Shown here in pieces: positions 51,047 through 55,506 of a stretch of 55,506 bases of DNA. Positions within the stretch are counted from its first letter, which is position 1, and the number at the start of each line of letters is the position of its first letter. Source of the DNA: Antiquaquibacter soli (lineage in GTDB: Bacteria; Actinomycetota; Actinomycetes; Actinomycetales; Microbacteriaceae); NCBI RefSeq assembly GCF_030580675.1, contig NZ_JAUQUB010000008.1, positions 1-55,506 on the forward strand, read 5' to 3'. Both the position numbers and the translations under genes were made by a program. A model generated the notes under the pieces. The model was not told the DNA's origin and did not search any database. It saw nothing but the letters and a program-made list of their open reading frames with translations.

Positions 51047-52896
51047 CGGTCGGCCTCCTTCCGGGCGTCGGCATTTCCCTCTGCGCGGCCTTGTGAGTCC
51101 GCTCCACGGAGAGCTTCGCTCTCCGCTTCGAGCGACGAGATGACATAGCGGTAGTGCTCGCTCGACGCGAGCAGCTCGGAGTGGGTGCCGACCGCGGTCA
51201 CGCGGCCCTCCTCGAGGAGGGCGACGCGGTCCGCGAGCATCACGGTCGAGGGGCGGTGGGCGACGATGAGGGCGGTGGTGGAGGCGAGGACGCGCCGCAG
51301 CGCGGCCTCCACGAGGGCCTCGGTGTCGACGTCGAGCGCGGAGAGCGGGTCATCCAGCACGAGCACCGACGGTCGGGCGGCGACCGCTCGGGCGAGCGCG
51401 AGACGCTGGCGCTGACCGCCGGAGAGCGACAGCCCCTCCTCGCCGACCTTCGTCTCGAGCCCGTCGGGCAGGTCGTACACGAATCCGGCCTGCGCGATCT
51501 CGAGCGCTTCGGCGAGGTCGGCGTCGGACGCGTCGGGGCGGCCGAGGAGCACGTTCTCGCGCACGCTCGCGGAGAAGAGCGTCGCATCCTCGAACGCCAT
51601 CGCGAGGTGGGTGCGGAGCTCCTCGAGGGTGAGGTCGCGGATGTCGACACCGTCGACGAGGATGCGCCCCGCCGTCACGTCGTAGAGCCGCGTGGTGAGG
51701 GCAGTGAGCGTCGACTTCCCCGAGCCGGTCAGTCCGACGAGGGCCATCGTCTCCCCCGGCTCGATCGCGAGGTCGACCCCGTCCAGGAGGTCGGGCACGC
51801 GCGGCGGCGAGTCCTGGTACCGGAAGTGGACACCCTCGAAGACGACGCGGCCCCTCGGGTCGGCGATCGACTGCGGCGATTCCGGGTCGGTGATCGTATT
51901 GACGGTGTCCATCACCTCGAAGAAGCGGTCGGCGGCGGTGCGCGTGTCGAACGTCATCGACAGCAGGAAGCCGATCGACTCGACCGGGAAGCGCAGCACC
52001 GCGGCGGTCGCGAAGAACGCGAACAGCTGGCCGACGGTCATCTGCTCCTGCACGGTCAGCCACACGCCCGCGAGCAGGCTGAGGGCGAAGGTCACGTCGG
52101 GGACGAGGAGCAGCCACAGCCAGATGCCGGCGATCGCTCGGGCCTTCTCGATCTCGGTCCCGCGGAGTTCCTCGGCCTGGCTCGCGAAGTTCTTGAGCGC
52201 GTGCGGCCCGCGGCCGAACGCCTTGAGCACGCGGATGCCGTGCACCGACTCCTCGACAGTGGTGGCGAGGTCTCCGGCCTGGTCCTGGCTGCGCCGGGCG
52301 ACGACCGAGTACTTGTTCTCGAACACGTAGCCGTAGATCCACAGCGGGATCGAGCACACCAGGAAGATGAGCCCGAGCAGCCAGGAGATGCTCATGAGGA
52401 ACACGAGGCCGACGACGATCGTGATGACGTTGACGACGAGCAGCACGAGCCCGAACGAGATCCAGCGGCGGATCAGGTTGAGGTCGCTCACGGCGCGCGA
52501 GAGCAGCTGTCCGCTCGGCCAGCGGTCGTGGAAGCTCACCGGCAGGCTCTGCAGTTGCGCGTACAGCCCGTTGCGCAACCGCGCCTCGATGTGGGTGCCG
52601 GGCGTGAGCACGAACCACCGCCGCAGCGCGATCATGATGGCCTCGAGGATGCCGAGCGCGAGCACCGCGGTGAAGGCGGGCCACACCTGCCGCACGTCTC
52701 CCGTGGACAGCGGTCCGTCCACGAGGGAGCGGAGCACCTGCGGGATGAGCAGCGCGACGAGCCCGGCGAGCAGGGCGGCGATCATCCCGAGGATGATCCG
52801 CGGCATCGCCGGCTTGGCGTACGGGTACAGGCGCCGGATCGCGGCGAACGTGCTCGTACTGCGGTTACGACCGGAGTCGGTCGACGGTGAAGACAT
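51043..52896 (-). CDS. ABC exporter half-transporter (subunit with degenerate Walker B)
   Basis: 617 residues: exporter membrane domain (about 30-340) and an ATPase with Walker [17 protein letters not shown], canonical signature [16 protein letters not shown] and Walker [14 protein letters not shown], where Asp stands in place of the catalytic Glu. The H-loop is IVAHRPST. Paired with the next gene this leaves one competent and one degenerate ATP site, the hallmark of heterodimeric exporters. It is the first gene of the pair. Confidence 0.93.
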   Translation of the reverse strand: MSSPSTDSGRNRSTSTFAAIRRLYPYAKPAMPRIILGMIAALLAGLVALLIPQVLRSLVDGPLSTGDVRQVWPAFTAVLALGILEAIMIALRRWFVLTPGTHIEARLRNGLYAQLQSLPVSFHDRWPSGQLLSRAVSDLNLIRRWISFGLVLLVVNVITIVVGLVFLMSISWLLGLIFLVCSIPLWIYGYVFENKYSVVARRSQDQAGDLATTVEESVHGIRVLKAFGRGPHALKNFASQAEELRGTEIEKARAIAGIWLWLLLVPDVTFALSLLAGVWLTVQEQMTVGQLFAFFATAAVLRFPVESIGFLLSMTFDTRTAADRFFEVMDTVNTITDPESPQSIADPRGRVVFEGVHFRYQDSPPRVPDLLDGVDLAIEPGETMALVGLTGSGKSTLTALTTRLYDVTAGRILVDGVDIRDLTLEELRTHLAMAFEDATLFSASVRENVLLGRPDASDADLAEALEIAQAGFVYDLPDGLETKVGEEGLSLSGGQRQRLALARAVAARPSVLVLDDPLSALDVDTEALVEAALRRVLASTTALIVAHRPSTVMLADRVALLEEGRVTAVGTHSELLASSEHYRYVISSLEAESEALRGADSQGRAEGNADARKEADR

Positions 52897-52977
52897 GTGA
52901 GAGGTTCCCTGGAGGCTCGTGGGCAGCCTTCCAGGCTAGACCTGCCTCAGCGTCGCTGCAACCTCGGCTTCGGGCGG

Positions 52978-54180
52978 CTACCGGATGCGCACCGAGAGGC
53001 ACGTGACGCAGCCCTCGAGCTTCTCGAACTCGGAGACGTCGACGGTCACGACGCGGTACCCGAGGTCCTCGAGGAGCGCCTTGGTCTTCGGCGCTGCGGA
53101 CGACAGGAGCACGGCATCCGGCCCGAGCACCACGACGGCGGCACCGTGCGCCTCGGGCACCGGGAGGAACCGCTCGAAGACGCTCGGAGCCTCGAGGTAC
53201 TTGGCGAAGCCGATGACGGTGCCGTCGGGAAGCGCGGTGACGGCGCTCTTGAGGTGCAGCGCCTTCGTGATGGGCACCGCGATGACGGTATAGCCGAGCG
53301 GCGCCACGATCGCGCGGAGCTGACGGATGCCCTCGCCGTTGGTCCGTCCGCCTCGGCCGACGTACACCGTCGAGCCCACCTTGAGCACGTCGCCGCCGTC
53401 GAGGGTGCCGGGGCGGGTGATCTGCTCGACGCGGTGGCCGAGCGACTCGACGAGCTCGCGGATGCCGTCGATCTCGCCGGCCCGCGAGTCGGCTCCGGGG
53501 CTCGTGATGACCGCCACGTCGCCGAACATGACCACGACGTCTTCGATGAAGACGGAGTCGGGATGCTCGTCCGCGGGCTCCGCCTGCACAATCTCGAAGC
53601 CCTCAGTCTCCAGGGCGCTGACGTAGGCGTCCCACTGCTCCTGGGCGAGGTCGGAGTCGACGGGCGTGCGCTCGAGGTGGGTGAGCTCGCCGTTCTCGAG
53701 GGAATCGGCGGGGACGCGGACGATCGCGATCGGGCGGCGGGGCGACCCCGGGAACGCCCGCCACACGGCACGGCCCACGGTGAGGGCCGCGACGACGGCC
53801 GCGACCTCGAAGACGAGGCTCGTGCCCGCCAGGCTCCCGAGGAGGTAGTCGGTCACTTCCTGGCTCCACGCGGTGCCCGTCGACAGCACGGTGTACGCAG
53901 TGCCCGCGACGGACGCGAGGATGCCTCCCGCGAGACCCGCGAGGCCGGCGCCCCACCACGACCGGAACGCGCCCGCGACCGCCGCGCCGAACAGGAGCAC
54001 GACGAGGGCGATGGCCGCCGGGAGGAAGTACGTCGTGAGCGGTCCGAGGTTGGCCGCGGCCGCCCCGTTGGTGACGAAGAATACGAGGATCGTCGCGACG
54101 AGGGCCGTCGCCGAGACGGCGAGGGCGACGAGGGCGGATGCCGCGAGACGGCGGGGCACGGGGAGGGGGCGCTGCTGCAT
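52978..54180 (-). CDS. Membrane-anchored dimethylarginine dimethylaminohydrolase (DDAH) fusion
   Basis: 400 residues. About 1-145 contain four or so membrane helices; 148-400 form a guanidine-modifying DDAH domain (IVRVPADSLENGELTHLERTPVD, FIEDVVVMFGDVAVITSPGADSRAGEIDGIRELVESLGHRV, LDGGDVLKVGSTVYVGRGGRTN, the catalytic His in KALHLKSAVT and the catalytic Cys394 in VTCLSVRIR). The enzyme splits methylated arginines into citrulline and amines. The membrane half is unusual for DDAH. Confidence 0.88.
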   Translation of the reverse strand: MQQRPLPVPRRLAASALVALAVSATALVATILVFFVTNGAAAANLGPLTTYFLPAAIALVVLLFGAAVAGAFRSWWGAGLAGLAGGILASVAGTAYTVLSTGTAWSQEVTDYLLGSLAGTSLVFEVAAVVAALTVGRAVWRAFPGSPRRPIAIVRVPADSLENGELTHLERTPVDSDLAQEQWDAYVSALETEGFEIVQAEPADEHPDSVFIEDVVVMFGDVAVITSPGADSRAGEIDGIRELVESLGHRVEQITRPGTLDGGDVLKVGSTVYVGRGGRTNGEGIRQLRAIVAPLGYTVIAVPITKALHLKSAVTALPDGTVIGFAKYLEAPSVFERFLPVPEAHGAAVVVLGPDAVLLSSAAPKTKALLEDLGYRVVTVDVSEFEKLEGCVTCLSVRIR

Positions 54181-54260
54181 CCCGCCAACCTATCGGTCGG
54201 AGTCTATGAACGGGCTGGGGGCGTTGGTCCTGCTTGCTGAGCCCGCTCGCATGAGCCGCC

Positions 54261-54419
54261 TCAGGGCAGGGGCTGCTGCCCTTCTGTGGGCTGCGCCTCG
54301 GGAAGAACCTCGTCGATCTCCTCGGGCAGCACGTCGCCGTCCTTCTCGACCCAGCCGTCGCCGAGCGCGGTGGGGGCGTCGTCGTCGGGGCTGTCGGGGG
54401 TGGGGGTGGTGTTCGTCAT
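54261..54419 (-). CDS. Small acidic Pro/Glu/Asp-rich protein (52 aa)
   Basis: ATG at 54419 with GAGGAGA 6 nt upstream. The product (MTNTTPTPDSPDDDAPTALG, DGWVEKDGDVLPEEIDEVLPEAQ) is acidic and probably disordered. A longer frame to 54500 lacks a ribosome site. The good Shine-Dalgarno is the main support. Function unknown. Confidence 0.6.
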   Translation of the reverse strand: MTNTTPTPDSPDDDAPTALGDGWVEKDGDVLPEEIDEVLPEAQPTEGQQPLP

Positions 54420-54540
54420 GAATGTCTCCTCTCGTGCTTCCACCGTAGAAGCGGACGGGAGTCGGTGGGAGGGGTTGTGTCGTGACGAGGTTCTGTGCAC
54501 AAAGGAGGGCGGGCGAAGTTCTCCACAGATTCCGATTCAG

Positions 54541-54556
54541 TCGAACATAGGTTCGA
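54541..54556. promoter_or_regulatory. LexA (SOS) box upstream of the DUF222 gene
   Basis: TCGAACATAGGTTCGA: perfect TCGAAC/GTTCGA half-sites with a 4-nt centre, the actinobacterial LexA box. It ends 21 nt before the ATG of the DUF222/HNH gene. Confidence 0.88.
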
Positions 54557-54577
54557 TAGTCCGTGCAAAATGGGGGT

Positions 54578-55506
54578 ATGACTTCTCCCGCCCTGACCGC
54601 TCTTCGTGAGCTGCTCGACGCCCTGCCGTCGGGTGCGGACGGGGTGGTCGCGGTGGAGGAGATCGGTCGGGTCGTGGATGCCGCGCGGGTGCGGGTCGCG
54701 GGTTCGGTGGATACGGGGGCGGCGGAAGCCTTGGGGTTCGCCTCGCCGGTGGCGGCGGTCGCGACGTTGGCGCGGGTGTCGGAGAGAACGGCCCGGGCCC
54801 GGTTGGCGGTCGCGGCGGTCACCCGGGTGGACCGGTCGCTGTCGGGGGCGGAGGTACCGGCACGGTTGCCGGTGCTGGCTGCCTCGTTGGAGCAGGTGGG
54901 GTTGGATGCTGCTGAGCTCATCACTCGACAGCTCGGTGCCGTGCAGGCGCACGTGGAGCCGGGGTTGCTGGTGGCGACCGAGCAGGTCTTGGTGAACTTG
55001 GCCTCCGGGTTGGACGCTTCTGGTTCGCACCCCGTGGTGCCGCAGTCGGTGACGTCGCTGGCGGGACAGTTCTCGCTGATCACCGCGGCGATCGACCCGG
55101 ACGGGGCCAGACCGCGGGAGGAACGCGCCCGACGACGCCGGTCGTTCCGGATTGGTCAGCAGGACTCCGACGGGCTCATCCCCGTGTCAGGACTACTGAT
55201 GCCTGAAGTGGGGTCGCTGCTGCTCGGGCTGATGGAAGCCCACCGCCGCACCCCGCGGTTCACTGAGGAACCCGAACTCGCGCACTACGAGCCAACTGAC
55301 ACCCGCACCCCGGAGCAGCGCCGCCACGACACCCTCGCGACCATCCTCATCGCCGCCGCCCGCACCAAAGACGCCCCCGTGTTGGATGGGATGCCCGTCA
55401 CCGTCGTCGTCACCACCACCCTCGCCGACCTCGCCCACGAGGACGGCCGCGCGGGTGACCCGATCGGTGTCATGGCCGGATCGCGGGTGCCGGTGTCTCG
55501 GGAGGC
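54578..55506 (+). CDS. DUF222 / HNH endonuclease family protein, N-terminal part (3' end outside window)
   Basis: The frame is open from ATG 54578 to the window end (309 codons). The protein shows the DUF222 layout seen in 13E12-repeat family proteins: an alpha-helical N-terminus (ALRELLDALPSGADGVVAVEEIGRVVDAARVRVAGSV), ASPVAAVATLARVSERTARARLAVAA, RARRRRSFRIGQQDSDGLIPVSGLLMPEVGSLLLGLMEAHRR and RRHDTLATILIAAARTK. The HNH nuclease domain expected at the C-terminus is beyond the window. A LexA box precedes it, as in mycobacterial relatives. Confidence 0.92.
   Translation, partial: MTSPALTALRELLDALPSGADGVVAVEEIGRVVDAARVRVAGSVDTGAAEALGFASPVAAVATLARVSERTARARLAVAAVTRVDRSLSGAEVPARLPVLAASLEQVGLDAAELITRQLGAVQAHVEPGLLVATEQVLVNLASGLDASGSHPVVPQSVTSLAGQFSLITAAIDPDGARPREERARRRRSFRIGQQDSDGLIPVSGLLMPEVGSLLLGLMEAHRRTPRFTEEPELAHYEPTDTRTPEQRRHDTLATILIAAARTKDAPVLDGMPVTVVVTTTLADLAHEDGRAGDPIGVMAGSRVPVSRE

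Overview
The window is high-GC DNA with dense, often 1-8 nt overlapping operons, many GTG starts, several leaderless-looking promoters and actinobacterial regulatory signals (HAIR, a TCGAAC-N4-GTTCGA LexA box, SigK-type promoters). The small conserved proteins (the 117-aa DUF7882-like protein at 15 kb, the 133-aa protein at 15.4 kb, the MADDFHKP protein at 6.5 kb) are of kinds I associate with Microbacteriaceae. My best placement is a chromosomal segment of a Microbacteriaceae (Micrococcales) bacterium, genus not determinable. No prophage, IS element or CRISPR array was seen.

Layout. 1-6.5 kb: the tail of pstB, then a SigK/RskA module: sigK-rskA, and a divergent pair dipZ / fasciclin lipoprotein, each preceded by a CCAnnC-N16-CCGAAy promoter. 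Inside the module sit an ArsR-SRPBCC pair and an unknown lower-GC membrane gene. Upstream of sigK lies what looks like an unannotated structured small RNA. 6.5-11.6 kb: a conserved hypothetical gene, tRNA-Lys(TTT), a small lower-GC patch with a DUF1778/GNAT toxin-antitoxin pair, an LLM flavin oxidoreductase, an FBP-domain protein and a PLP enzyme. 11.6-17 kb: KDPG-type aldolase with an MFS exporter, several small conserved proteins, and a VIT-family transporter behind a yybP-ykoY (Mn2+) riboswitch. 17-21 kb: galactose (Leloir) locus: aldose epimerase and DeoR repressor divergent from galT-galK. 21-25 kb: SGNH-like/GAF fusion, then glyA-folD-small membrane protein behind a ZTP riboswitch.

25-40 kb: amino-sugar and nucleobase region: GH20 hexosaminidase, MFS, cysteine hydrolase with NCS1 permease, purU-nagA, a secreted GH5 enzyme with cell-wall-binding repeats, and a ROK repressor-ABC importer-ROK kinase-nagB operon with its own palindromic operator. 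Together these can release, import, phosphorylate, deacetylate and deaminate N-acetylglucosamine-type sugars. 40-43 kb: FMN-binding lipoprotein, ApbE flavin transferase and an RnfD/NqrB-like membrane domain fused to a ferredoxin-NADP reductase module, which reads as an electron-export chain from NAD(P)H to the cell surface. 43-48.4 kb: a LASTG-anchored Ig-like surface protein, hsp20 under both CIRCE and HAIR, a YdeI-like protein, icd, a GNAT enzyme and an alkyltransferase-like protein. 48.4-49.2 kb: a degraded repeat and two genes truncated tail to tail, a probable deletion scar. 49.2-55.5 kb: a heterodimeric ABC exporter, a membrane-fused dimethylargininase, a small acidic protein and the start of a LexA-boxed DUF222/HNH protein.

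A dispersed family of intergenic inverted repeats (about 7.2, 13.9, 24.9, 31.7 and 48.5 kb) is not explained by any gene.
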